From: Planctomycetes bacterium UBA1146
GTDB lineage: Bacteria; Planctomycetota; UBA8108; UBA1146
Direction: 5' to 3'
Assembly (NCBI GenBank): GCA_002311345.1
Contig: DCAA01000026.1
Location: 355 to 48,020 of the forward strand
DNA: 47,666 nucleotides
Shown here: positions 35,069-43,550 of the stretch, in pieces
Layout of the letters: the number at the start of each line of letters is the position of its first letter
How positions within the stretch are numbered: position 1 is the stretch's first letter
Made by a program: the position numbers and the translations under genes
The notes under the pieces: generated by a model
Databases searched by the model: none
What the model saw: the letters and a program-made list of their open reading frames with translations, nothing else
What the model was told of the DNA's origin: nothing

Positions 35069-36133
35069 TCAGAGTTGTCGCATCTGTTCGACCACACGAT
35101 CTCCCCACTCATCGGTGGGGATTCCGCTCGATGCATTCACTGCCGTGACATCTTCGCTACAGAGTGTCTTCTCGATGGCACACTCAATATTCGAAGCAGC
35201 CGACACTTCACCGAGGTAGTCCAGCATCATCTGACCCGCTGCTATCGCGGCGATGGGACATACGACGTTTTTCCCCTTGTACTTGGGGGCAGAACCGTGA
35301 ATCGGTTCGAACATCGACACCTGACCAGGGTGGAGATTGCCGCTGGCCGCGACCCCCATACCTCCCTGCAAGACCGCCGCAAGATCCGTGATGATGTCTC
35401 CGAACAGGTTTGTCGTCACAACAGTATCAAAGGCTTCCGGATTCTTCACCATCCACATGCATGCTGCGTCGACGTAAGCGTGCTCGGGTTCGATGTCCGG
35501 ATATTCTTCTCCCACCTCGGCAAAAGTCCTCGTCCAGATGTCATGGGCCTGGATGGCGTTGGCCTTGTCGATCAGCATCAACTTCTTCTTGCGGTCCCTC
35601 TTGCGAGCGAACTCGAAGGCGTAACGGATGATCCTCTCGACTCCCTTGCGTGAATAGATCATCTGCTGCATCGCAATCTCGTCAGCAGTACCCTTCTTGA
35701 AGATCCCGCCGATTCCGGCATAGGCATCCTCCGTGTTCTCGCGGACGACCACGAAATCGATATCCATGATGCTCTTGTCCTTTAGTGGACAGAACTTGTC
35801 GGCAAACAGTCGAATCGGTCGCAGGTTCACGAACAGATCGAGATGGAATCTGAGACCGGATATTACAGCTCTCTCGACAAGTCCAACCTCGACCCTTGGA
35901 TCTCCGATGGCACCGAGAAAGATGGCATCCTTTCGGCGGACCTCTTCGATCACCTGCTGTGGAAACAACTCTCCCGTTTCGAGGTAATGGACGCTCCCGT
36001 GCGGATAGTCTTCCCGTTCGAGTTCGAAGCCGCCAAGTTGGGCGGCAACGTCCATCACCTTGAAGGCTTCACGGGTGACCTCAGGGCCGATCCCATCGCC
36101 TGCAAACACTGCAATTTTGTAACTCCTGGACAC
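35069..36133 (-). CDS. Isopropylmalate/isocitrate-type NAD-dependent dehydrogenase
   Basis: A 354-residue beta-decarboxylating dehydrogenase. GDGIGPEV opens the protein. VVRENTEDAYAG is the substrate-binding region with a Tyr, DAACMWMV gives the metal-binding Asp area, and FEPIHGSAPKYKGKN the C-terminal cofactor loop. Family members include 3-isopropylmalate, isocitrate, tartrate and homoisocitrate dehydrogenases. The GLVERAVISGLRF segment is closer to the isopropylmalate/tartrate branch. It starts at GTG 36133 after GGGAG, 36 bp downstream of the thiolase. The substrate is open; a partner could be the DRE-TIM enzyme nearby. Confidence 0.85.
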   Translation of the reverse strand: MSRSYKIAVFAGDGIGPEVTREAFKVMDVAAQLGGFELEREDYPHGSVHYLETGELFPQQVIEEVRRKDAIFLGAIGDPRVEVGLVERAVISGLRFHLDLFVNLRPIRLFADKFCPLKDKSIMDIDFVVVRENTEDAYAGIGGIFKKGTADEIAMQQMIYSRKGVERIIRYAFEFARKRDRKKKLMLIDKANAIQAHDIWTRTFAEVGEEYPDIEPEHAYVDAACMWMVKNPEAFDTVVTTNLFGDIITDLAAVLQGGMGVAASGNLHPGQVSMFEPIHGSAPKYKGKNVVCPIAAIAAGQMMLDYLGEVSAASNIECAIEKTLCSEDVTAVNASSGIPTDEWGDRVVEQMRQL

Positions 36134-36169
36134 GATTTTACTCCCTCAGGAAAACTCTAATGGTCTGTT

Positions 36170-37366
36170 CTATGGAGCCTCGACGAGCACGGCAATCCCC
36201 TGGCCTCCCCCGATGCAGGCGCTGGCGATCCCCAGTCCACCACCACGGCGGCGCAACTCGTGCAGAATGGTCAACACCAGCCGTGTTCCCGTCATCCCAA
36301 GAGGATGTCCCAGGGCGATGGCACCGCCATTGACATTGACCTTGTCGCGGTCGAGTCCCAGTTCCTTCTCGACTGCCAGGTACTGGGCAGCAAAAGCCTC
36401 ATTGATCTCGAACAAGTGGATATCGGCAACAGAGAGTCCCTGGTCCGCCAGCAGTCCTTTGATGGCAGGAGCCGGACCGATCCCCATGATGGATGGATCC
36501 ACTCCAACCACCTTCCAGCCTTTCACGCTACCAAGAACCTCTCTATCGAGAGCAACAGGAGAATCCTCGGCGGCGAGAATCACCGCAGCAGCTCCGTCCA
36601 CGATGCCACTGGCGTTTCCGGCGGTCACCGTTCCCTCTTTTCCGAAGGCAGGACGTAACTTTGCGAGTTTCTCCCTGGTCGTACCCGGTTTGATGTGATC
36701 GTCACGATCGACCTGGATCATCTCCTTGCCGCGTTTTACCTCCACCGGGAAAATCTCTGAATCGAACAGCCCCTTCTCCTGTGCCGCCTCGGCGCGAGAG
36801 TTGGAGATCACTGCGAAATCGTCCTGTTCTTGGCGCGAGATCTCGTACTGCACTGCCAGTTTTTCAGCGGTCTGAGCCATGTAGAGGCCGCAATACGGAT
36901 CCAGCAAGGAGGCCATCAACAGATCTTCCAGTTTTCCCTGTCCCAGATGGAAACCCTCGCGGGCTCCTCGGATGACGTGAGGACACTGGGACATGTTCTC
37001 TGCCCCACCTGAGACCACCACCTGTGCTTCATCGAGCAGGATGTGCTGGGCTCCGGTGATGATCGATTGGAGACCCGAACCACACAATCGATTCACCGTC
37101 AGCCCCGGAGTCTCGATGGGCAGACCTGCCCTCAGAGCGATATGTCTCGCTCCGTAAAGGGCATCGGAACTGGTTTGCATGACGTTTCCGATGACCACGT
37201 GATCGACATCGGTAGGATCGACCTCGGTTCGGCGTAATGCCTCCCGGGTGATCTGGGCCCCGAGTTCGATGGCACTGGTGTCCTTGAAAAGACCAAAACC
37301 AGCAGTTCCGACGTATTCACACATCGCCGTCCTGGCGCCTCCGAGGATCTGGATCTTCTTGGTCAT
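36170..37366 (-). CDS. Acetyl-CoA acetyltransferase (thiolase)
   Basis: A 398-residue thiolase of normal length. The nucleophile is Cys95 in NRLCGSGLQ; His354 lies in GGAIALGHP and the second catalytic Cys384 in CIGGGQG. NEAFA is also present. It either condenses two acetyl-CoA or cleaves 3-ketoacyl-CoA in beta-oxidation. The ATG at 37366 follows AGGAAG. It lies 89 bp downstream of the enoyl-CoA hydratase on the same strand, which favours a beta-oxidation or related acyl-CoA role. Confidence 0.95.
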   Translation of the reverse strand: MTKKIQILGGARTAMCEYVGTAGFGLFKDTSAIELGAQITREALRRTEVDPTDVDHVVIGNVMQTSSDALYGARHIALRAGLPIETPGLTVNRLCGSGLQSIITGAQHILLDEAQVVVSGGAENMSQCPHVIRGAREGFHLGQGKLEDLLMASLLDPYCGLYMAQTAEKLAVQYEISRQEQDDFAVISNSRAEAAQEKGLFDSEIFPVEVKRGKEMIQVDRDDHIKPGTTREKLAKLRPAFGKEGTVTAGNASGIVDGAAAVILAAEDSPVALDREVLGSVKGWKVVGVDPSIMGIGPAPAIKGLLADQGLSVADIHLFEINEAFAAQYLAVEKELGLDRDKVNVNGGAIALGHPLGMTGTRLVLTILHELRRRGGGLGIASACIGGGQGIAVLVEAP

Positions 37367-37455
37367 GTTTCACTTCCTGGTTGCTGGCTCGTGATCTCCA
37401 CGAATATCTCATTCGTGGCTCTCATCGACTCGGAATACTCATCACAATTGTAAGT

Positions 37456-38250
37456 TCAACGCCCCTGAAAATCAGGGGTCCGCTTGTCGAGGAATGCCTG
37501 CATTCCTTCTCGCATATCGTCGGTAGAACTGGTTACACCGAAAAGATCCGCCTCGATGGCGAGCCCCTCGGCGAGAGTGCAATCTCCTCCGCGAATCACA
37601 GCATCGATGGCGTGCTGGAGAGCCAGGGGCCCTCTCTTGCACATCGTCCCGGCCACCTTCAGTACCATCGCTTCCAGTTCTTCGGGATCACATACGTCAT
37701 TGACGAGACCGATCTCCTTGGCCTGTTGCGCGCCGATGTGGTTCCCCGTCAAGATCAACTCGAACGCCCGTCCGCGACCGACGATGCGCTGGAGCCGCTG
37801 GGTTCCGCCATAGCCAGGGATGATCCCGAGGGAAACCTCGGGAAGCCCTATCTTGGCTCGACTCGATGCGTACCGAAGGTGACAGGCAAGCGCCAGTTCA
37901 CAGCCACCTCCGAGCGCGAAACCGTTGATCTGCGCGATCACTGGTTTGCCACATCCCTCGATGGCATCGAAGGCTCTCTGGCCTGTCGATGCTCTCTGCT
38001 TCGCTTCCTCGGCGGTTTGCCCGGCCAGTTGCGAGATGTCAGCACCGGCAACAAAGGCTTTTTCTCCAGCACCGGTCACAATCAAGACCCGGGCCGAATC
38101 GTCGCTGGCCAACATGAGGAAGACACGCTCGATCTCTGCAACGGTGGCATCGTCGAGCGCGTTGAGTTGTTCCTGCCGATCGATCACGACACGAACCACT
38201 CCTTCGGCAGGGTGTTCGATGCGCAAGTTCTCCAGCGCAAGATCTTCCAT
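37456..38250 (-). CDS. Enoyl-CoA hydratase/isomerase family protein
   Basis: A 264-residue crotonase-fold protein. The oxyanion-forming segments are KAFVAGADI and GFALGGGCELA. Both catalytic glutamates are present (Glu118 in GGCELA, Glu138 in GLPEVSLGIIPG), so true hydratase activity is likely. The ATG follows GCGGAG and lies 12 bp after the stop of the PPIase fusion gene, so the two are probably cotranscribed. With the thiolase downstream it forms part of a beta-oxidation-like set; a 3-hydroxyacyl-CoA dehydrogenase is not in the window. Confidence 0.93.
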   Translation of the reverse strand: MEDLALENLRIEHPAEGVVRVVIDRQEQLNALDDATVAEIERVFLMLASDDSARVLIVTGAGEKAFVAGADISQLAGQTAEEAKQRASTGQRAFDAIEGCGKPVIAQINGFALGGGCELALACHLRYASSRAKIGLPEVSLGIIPGYGGTQRLQRIVGRGRAFELILTGNHIGAQQAKEIGLVNDVCDPEELEAMVLKVAGTMCKRGPLALQHAIDAVIRGGDCTLAEGLAIEADLFGVTSSTDDMREGMQAFLDKRTPDFQGR

Positions 38251-38262
38251 CAGGTATCTCCG

Positions 38263-40290
38263 CTATTTCTCGAAGATCTTCACAGGAGTGTACTCATGAT
38301 CTCGTTTCTTATTCACCACTGCGCTCATGATGGTACTCCCCTGACCGAGTTGATCGGCCACGGCCTGTCCATCGACGATACGACCGAACACGGTGTAGAT
38401 TCGATCGAGGTAGGCCAGGCGATCGAGCGCGATCAAGAACTGCGATCCGGCGGTATCGGGGACCTGGTGATTTCTCGCCATGATGATGGATCCCCGCACG
38501 GCAGCTCGATTCTTGCTGGTTTCATCCCTGATCATGTAACCAGGTCCTCCGGATCCTGTGCCATCCGGACTGCCCCCCTGGATGAAGCCGCGATTCTGCT
38601 CTGTCTTCACTCTCCTGTGGAATTTGAGGCCGTCATAGAATCCGCTCTCGACCAGGGAGATGAAGTTCGCCACCGTGTTGGGAGAGTCATTTTCGAACAG
38701 TTCGAGAGTAATCTGCCCACCACTGGTATTGAGCACAACCCGTGGAAGATCACTCACAAAGGGAACAGAAGGAGTCTTGCCCTGAGCATCAGAGAACTCC
38801 GCTCCCTGTCCGGAAGAAGGCTTCACCTGGGAGGTGTTCGGTCTTTTTGACGTTGCGCTGTCACCGGATGCTGCTTGTTTCACCCGCTCTGGAAGCAAGG
38901 AGTAGGGGTAGGCAAGTACGAGGGTCATCTCGGCAGCGAGTCGCTTTCCGATGCGCTCCTGAACCCGAGTGATCGGGTCGCCTTCCTCAAATACCACCGA
39001 GCCACAGGTGATCAGTTTCTTGGTACTGGCCGGGGAAGGTCCAAGGCCGATGGCAAACTGCAAACCCAGTTTCGGCCCCGCCAAAGTTCCGGAAGGGGTT
39101 ACTCCGAAGGAACCCTGATTCCAGGGCGACGAAGAGGTCGCCTGGGCAATTTCGACTCCTCCACCAGAGCGGTCATTCACACCGAAGTTGAGGCTCTGTC
39201 CCATTGTCAAGGTGACGGGCACCTTGTTCAGGTTTCCGTTTCTCACCTGTGAAACGATCTCTTCCCTCAACCCGGGGATCCCCACGTCCTGAAGTTCGAT
39301 CCACAGGCGACCGTTGGTAAAGCAACACAGGAACCAGCGATCTTCCTTCTGAACCGCGGGCAGGACATTGAACTGCTCTTCGCCAGAACGGTAAAAACGC
39401 CAGCGCGCCTTCCAGGTGGCAAAACCTGGCAGATCGATGATTCCCACGACATTCTTCTCGATTCGACCGAAGAAACTGTCACCTCGCCAGATCACTCGAA
39501 CGATGGGCCAGGGCTCCGAGACGGGCGCGTATTGAGAGAGATCAAAGGTCCGTTCGAGGTACTCCTTGGATTCCAGTTTTCGCATTTCCATCGCTTGCGG
39601 ATCGAAGCCTTCAGGCATCGTCATCGGTACGTTCAACTTTCCGAACTGATATCGAATGATCAGCCCGAGCGGCCACAGGACCGGATCCAGAACATCGAGT
39701 TGATTGTCACTCTCGTTTCGAACCCCGATGGTCACAAGGACGGGATCCTCTGGCGAGTAGGCGCGCTGGGAAAACTGGATCGTCCAGGCAAGATCGGAGT
39801 TTCGGTCGCCGGCCACGGGAACCCTGGAAACAACAGGTTTTTCCTCGGTAGCACCGGTGGCTGGTTTCTCGCCGGCAGGCTTCGACTCGATCGGCTTGCC
39901 ACGAGTGGCGACGAACTGGATGACGTGCCAGCCGTAACGGGTCTTACAGACTGCGAGCCCGTTCGGTTCTGCAATCTTGAACGCTGCGAGTGTGAACTCC
40001 GGTTCCATCGCGCCGGTGGAGACCCAATCCAGATCTCCACCCAGTAACTTGGTCCCAACATCCAGCGAATACCGGCGAGCCAGGGCCCTGAAATCAGTCC
40101 CTGTTTCGGCCGCCTCCAGCAGGCGATTGGCCACCTGCTCTGTAGCCACCAGGATGTGGCGCAGGTGTCGCTGTTCTTGCCCCTCGAGAAGAGAAGTGAC
40201 GCTCAAACCTGCCAGCAGCAGCATCGAGAGCCGAAAGAAAGCCAGCGAGCGAGCCAGCCGGAGGCCAGCCCTTTGAAGTTGTTTCATCAT
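38263..40290 (-). CDS. Exported fusion of parvulin and cyclophilin prolyl isomerase domains
   Basis: A 675-residue exported protein. After a signal peptide (about 1-38) comes a PpiC/parvulin domain (about 43-130: RHLRHILVATEQ, LARRYSLDVGTKLLGGDLDWV, YGWHVIQFV). The central part (about 160-450) is beta-rich and unassigned. A Ser/Lys-rich linker leads to a C-terminal cyclophilin domain (about 515-675: TVANFISLVESGFYDGLKFHR, FIQGGSPDGTGSGGPGY, SIIMAR, AGSQFLIAL). Two unrelated PPIase folds in one polypeptide suggest a periplasmic folding factor. Start ATG 40290 (or 40287) follows GGAGG. It heads the run of enoyl-CoA hydratase, thiolase, dehydrogenase and YgfZ genes, without an obvious functional link. 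Confidence 0.85.
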   Translation of the reverse strand: MMKQLQRAGLRLARSLAFFRLSMLLLAGLSVTSLLEGQEQRHLRHILVATEQVANRLLEAAETGTDFRALARRYSLDVGTKLLGGDLDWVSTGAMEPEFTLAAFKIAEPNGLAVCKTRYGWHVIQFVATRGKPIESKPAGEKPATGATEEKPVVSRVPVAGDRNSDLAWTIQFSQRAYSPEDPVLVTIGVRNESDNQLDVLDPVLWPLGLIIRYQFGKLNVPMTMPEGFDPQAMEMRKLESKEYLERTFDLSQYAPVSEPWPIVRVIWRGDSFFGRIEKNVVGIIDLPGFATWKARWRFYRSGEEQFNVLPAVQKEDRWFLCCFTNGRLWIELQDVGIPGLREEIVSQVRNGNLNKVPVTLTMGQSLNFGVNDRSGGGVEIAQATSSSPWNQGSFGVTPSGTLAGPKLGLQFAIGLGPSPASTKKLITCGSVVFEEGDPITRVQERIGKRLAAEMTLVLAYPYSLLPERVKQAASGDSATSKRPNTSQVKPSSGQGAEFSDAQGKTPSVPFVSDLPRVVLNTSGGQITLELFENDSPNTVANFISLVESGFYDGLKFHRRVKTEQNRGFIQGGSPDGTGSGGPGYMIRDETSKNRAAVRGSIIMARNHQVPDTAGSQFLIALDRLAYLDRIYTVFGRIVDGQAVADQLGQGSTIMSAVVNKKRDHEYTPVKIFEK

Positions 40291-40490
40291 CGTTTCCTCC
40301 ACTGAGGGTCACTATTTACGCGCTGACGAAAACTCATCTGCGCAGACCCGGGACAGGAGACCCGCTCCACCGAGGTGTCATCGACGTAACGATCCGCCAA
40401 CATTCCCTTTAGCAACTCTAGATTCGGTGCAAGATAGCACGGAGCAGCGTTTCATTGAAGTGGATCCAGGGCACAGGAGAGGGGTTCTCA

Positions 40491-41414
40491 TTGCTTTCCC
40501 CGGCACAGAAAGCAGACCTGACCCTGATCCTGGTGGTCATCATATGGGGGACGACCTTCGTCGCGGTCCAGAGGGCGCTCGAGGAGATCCAGGTACACTC
40601 CTTCCATGTGCTTCGTTTCGGGATCGCGACGGTGGCACTGCTGCCGCTGCTGGCCATGAGAAAACCTGCAACCCACTCCGGCGCATCGGCTCCCCGAGGC
40701 CTGCTGCTGAAGGTGGGCTTCCTGGCCGGATTCTGTCTGTGGCTCAGTTACACTCTCCAGACCACTGGACTGCTCCACACCACTCCATCTCGTTCTGGCT
40801 TCCTCACCGGTATGGCGGTGGTGATCGTTCCGGTGCTGGCTTTCCTGGTGCTGCGCGAAAGGATGGAAAAGCGAACGATCATCGGTGTTTCGATGGCGAC
40901 AGCAGGTCTTGCATTTCTGGCCTTCGGCCCTGAAGGAACGATAGACCAACCTCCTCAACTACCCGACATTCCCAGAGGCGACCTGCTCACTTTCGGCTCT
41001 GCCATCGCGTTCGCCTTCCAGATCATCGTCAAGGCACGCTGGGCATCACAACTGTCGGCGCTGAAATTGACCATCGTCGAACTGACTACGGTGTTCCTGC
41101 TGTCTCTTTCGGCGGCACTACTGCTGGAGGATTTCCCAGACCCGACCAAATTGAGTCCCACCCTCTGGGGAACGGTGTTACTGACCGGGCTGCTGGCGAC
41201 CGCGTTTGCTTTTCTGGCCCAGACCTGGGCGCAACGCACCACCACCGCCGTCCGTACCGCTGTAGTCTTCGCCTTTGAACCGGTGACCGCGGCAATCTTT
41301 GCGTGGCTGGTGATCGGCGAGTTGCTGTCACCGTTGGCGGTATTCGGTGGAGTCCTCATCGTCGCCGGCGTGCTGCGCACCTCGCTGGGGAGCAAAAAGA
41401 ACCACTCCGACTAG
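40491..41414 (+). CDS. EamA/DMT family transporter
   Basis: A 307-residue integral membrane protein with ten hydrophobic segments in two EamA repeats (first about 10-140, second about 155-300). DMT-family members export or import amino acids, nucleosides and other metabolites; the substrate is unknown. I prefer a TTG at 40491, 6 nt after AGGAGAGGGG, over an in-frame TTG at 40455 with poor spacing. Its TAG stop shares a CTAG palindrome with the stop of the convergent symporter gene. Confidence 0.88.
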   Translation: MLSPAQKADLTLILVVIIWGTTFVAVQRALEEIQVHSFHVLRFGIATVALLPLLAMRKPATHSGASAPRGLLLKVGFLAGFCLWLSYTLQTTGLLHTTPSRSGFLTGMAVVIVPVLAFLVLRERMEKRTIIGVSMATAGLAFLAFGPEGTIDQPPQLPDIPRGDLLTFGSAIAFAFQIIVKARWASQLSALKLTIVELTTVFLLSLSAALLLEDFPDPTKLSPTLWGTVLLTGLLATAFAFLAQTWAQRTTTAVRTAVVFAFEPVTAAIFAWLVIGELLSPLAVFGGVLIVAGVLRTSLGSKKNHSD

Positions 41415-43129
41415 ACGGCACGTTGTTCCGGCACACGAATATCCTCGACCATCTTCATCACATCGGCAGGCGGATCGGAGGTGAAGGAGCGAACGATACC
41501 GGCCACCATGAAGTTGAAGAGCATACCGACGGTGCCGATCCCCTTCGGCGAGATCCCCCACCACCAGTTCTCGGCACTATCGAGTTCCGGATGCAAGAAG
41601 CGGAAATAGATGATGTAGCTGGCGGTGAACACCAGTCCCACCACCATGCCGGCGATGGCACCCTCACGATTCATCCGTTTCATGAAGATGCCCATCAGGA
41701 TCGCCGGGAAGAAGCTGGCGGCGGCGAGTCCAAAGGCAAATGCCACCACCTCGGCGACGAAGCCAGGCGGATGAATACCCAGATAGCCGGCGACACAAAC
41801 CGCTGCTCCGGCAGCGATGCGCGCAACGAGTAACTCCTGCTTCTCCGATAGATCCGGCTTCAACCACTTGCGCAACAGATCATGAGAAACAGAGGTGGAG
41901 ACCACCAGCAGCAAACCCGCTGCGGTCGAAAGCGCGGCCGCCAGTCCACCGGCTGCAACCAGTGCGATGACCCAGTTGGGTAAACCTGCAATCTCCGGAT
42001 TGGCCAGCACTATGATGTCCTGATCGATCGTCAACTCGTTGGTGATCGATTGCCCCTGTCCATCGACGGCAGCGGCGCCGACGTACTGCACGAGACCATC
42101 ACCGTTCTTGTCATCGAACTCGATCAGTCCGGTGCCCTCCCACGTCTGAAACCACGGTGGCATCTGCTCGTGTGGCTGGAAGGAGCCATCTTTGTAGACG
42201 GTGTCGATCAGATTGGTGCGAGCAAAGACCGCCACTGCAGGTGCCGTCGTGTAGAGGATCGCGATGAACAGCAGCGCCCAGCCGGCCGATTTGCGTGCAT
42301 CGCGCACCCTCGGCACGGTGTAGAAGCGGATGATGACATGCGGGAGCCCTGCTGTGCCCGCCATCAGAGCGAAGGTGATGGCCAGTAGATTGATGGTATT
42401 ACCCGAGCCGAGGGTGTAGGTGGAGAAGCCCAGTTCCTTGTGAAGCCCGTCGAGACGCGCCAGCAGGCTCACATCCGAGCCGGGCGGAATGGAACCGAAG
42501 CCGATGTGCGGAATCACAGTATCCGCCACCATCAACGAGATGAAAACCGCTGGCACCATGAAGGCGAAGATCAACACGCAGTACTGGGCCACCTGGGTAT
42601 AGGTGATGCCCTTCATGCCTCCGAGCACGGCATAGATGAAGACGACTCCCATGCCAATGATGACACCCCAGGTCACATCGATCTCGAGGAAGCGGCTGAA
42701 CACCACTCCGACCCCACGCATCTGACCGGCAACATAGGTGAAGGAAATGAAGATGGCACAGATCACCGCCACCAGTCGAGCCGTCTGCGAGTAGTAACGC
42801 TCACCGATGAAGTCCGGGACGGTGTACTTGCCGAATTTGCGCAGATACGGCGCCAGCAACAGTGCCAGCAATACGTAGCCACCGGTCCAACCCATCAGGT
42901 AGACGGAACCATCATAGCCACTGAATGAAATCAGACCCGCCATCGAGATGAAGGAAGCGGCACTCATCCAGTCGGCGGCGGTGGCCATGCCGTTGGCCAG
43001 AGGCGGGACATCCTGACCGGCGATGTAGAACTCCCCGGTGCTGGTGGCCCTCGAACGGATGGCGATTACGATGTAGAGCAGAAACGATGCACCCACCAGT
43101 AGTGTGGTCCAGCCAGTGACCCCCATCAC
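41411..43129 (-). CDS. Sodium:solute symporter large subunit (acetate-permease type, VC2705-like)
   Basis: A 572-residue SSS-family symporter with about 13 membrane helices. The N-terminal TGEFYIAGQDVPPLANGMATAADWMSAASF core (about 31-60), given here by position, is characteristic of the ActP/VC2705 branch, which transports acetate or other short carboxylates with sodium. An unusual hydrophilic loop at about 310-372 carries an EF-hand-like DDKNGDG (339-345). The start overlaps the stop of the small DUF4212 subunit by 4 bp. Acetate as substrate is an inference; with CstA next door a carboxylate uptake role fits. Confidence 0.9.
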   Translation of the reverse strand: MMGVTGWTTLLVGASFLLYIVIAIRSRATSTGEFYIAGQDVPPLANGMATAADWMSAASFISMAGLISFSGYDGSVYLMGWTGGYVLLALLLAPYLRKFGKYTVPDFIGERYYSQTARLVAVICAIFISFTYVAGQMRGVGVVFSRFLEIDVTWGVIIGMGVVFIYAVLGGMKGITYTQVAQYCVLIFAFMVPAVFISLMVADTVIPHIGFGSIPPGSDVSLLARLDGLHKELGFSTYTLGSGNTINLLAITFALMAGTAGLPHVIIRFYTVPRVRDARKSAGWALLFIAILYTTAPAVAVFARTNLIDTVYKDGSFQPHEQMPPWFQTWEGTGLIEFDDKNGDGLVQYVGAAAVDGQGQSITNELTIDQDIIVLANPEIAGLPNWVIALVAAGGLAAALSTAAGLLLVVSTSVSHDLLRKWLKPDLSEKQELLVARIAAGAAVCVAGYLGIHPPGFVAEVVAFAFGLAAASFFPAILMGIFMKRMNREGAIAGMVVGLVFTASYIIYFRFLHPELDSAENWWWGISPKGIGTVGMLFNFMVAGIVRSFTSDPPADVMKMVEDIRVPEQRAV

Positions 43130-43401
43130 TTCTCCTCATCGGAGAAGTACTCGTCGTCGAGGCGGTTCATCTTCCAGGCATAGACCCAGATCAGGATGAC
43201 GAAGGTGAAGATGGAGCCTTGCTGGGCAAACCAGAAACCAAGCGGCGTCCCCGGCAGTGGTGCCTGGATGCCGTGTAGATCCTCTGCCCAGTAAATTCCC
43301 AGGCCAAAGGAGACAAACGCCCAGATCGACAGCAAGATGGCGATGAGGGTCAGGTTCTTTCGCCAGTAATCCGCCGCAGGAGGTCGCTGTGGTGGCGCCA
43401 T
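43126..43401 (-). CDS. Sodium:solute symporter small subunit (DUF4212)
   Basis: A 91-residue protein with two membrane helices (about 17-37 and 58-78). The LGFWFAQQGSIFTFVILIW stretch is the family hallmark of the small subunit that accompanies VC2705-type symporters. The gene lies directly upstream and overlaps the large subunit by 4 bp (ATGA). The ATG at 43401 follows GGGGACGGAG; the longer upstream extension is not supported. Together the two genes encode one transporter. Confidence 0.9.
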   Translation of the reverse strand: MAPPQRPPAADYWRKNLTLIAILLSIWAFVSFGLGIYWAEDLHGIQAPLPGTPLGFWFAQQGSIFTFVILIWVYAWKMNRLDDEYFSDEEK

Positions 43402-43550
43402 CTCCGTCCCCAATCTTAGCGGGAGTCTGAAAGAGGGGTGTTCAGAGTCAAGAGGCAGCGAGTCAAACGACAGCAAAGTTCCAGGTGGCTCTTGGGCCAG
43501 AGACGAGTCACCCCTACCCTGCCTCCAGCAAGGCGCACCAAGGAGAAACG

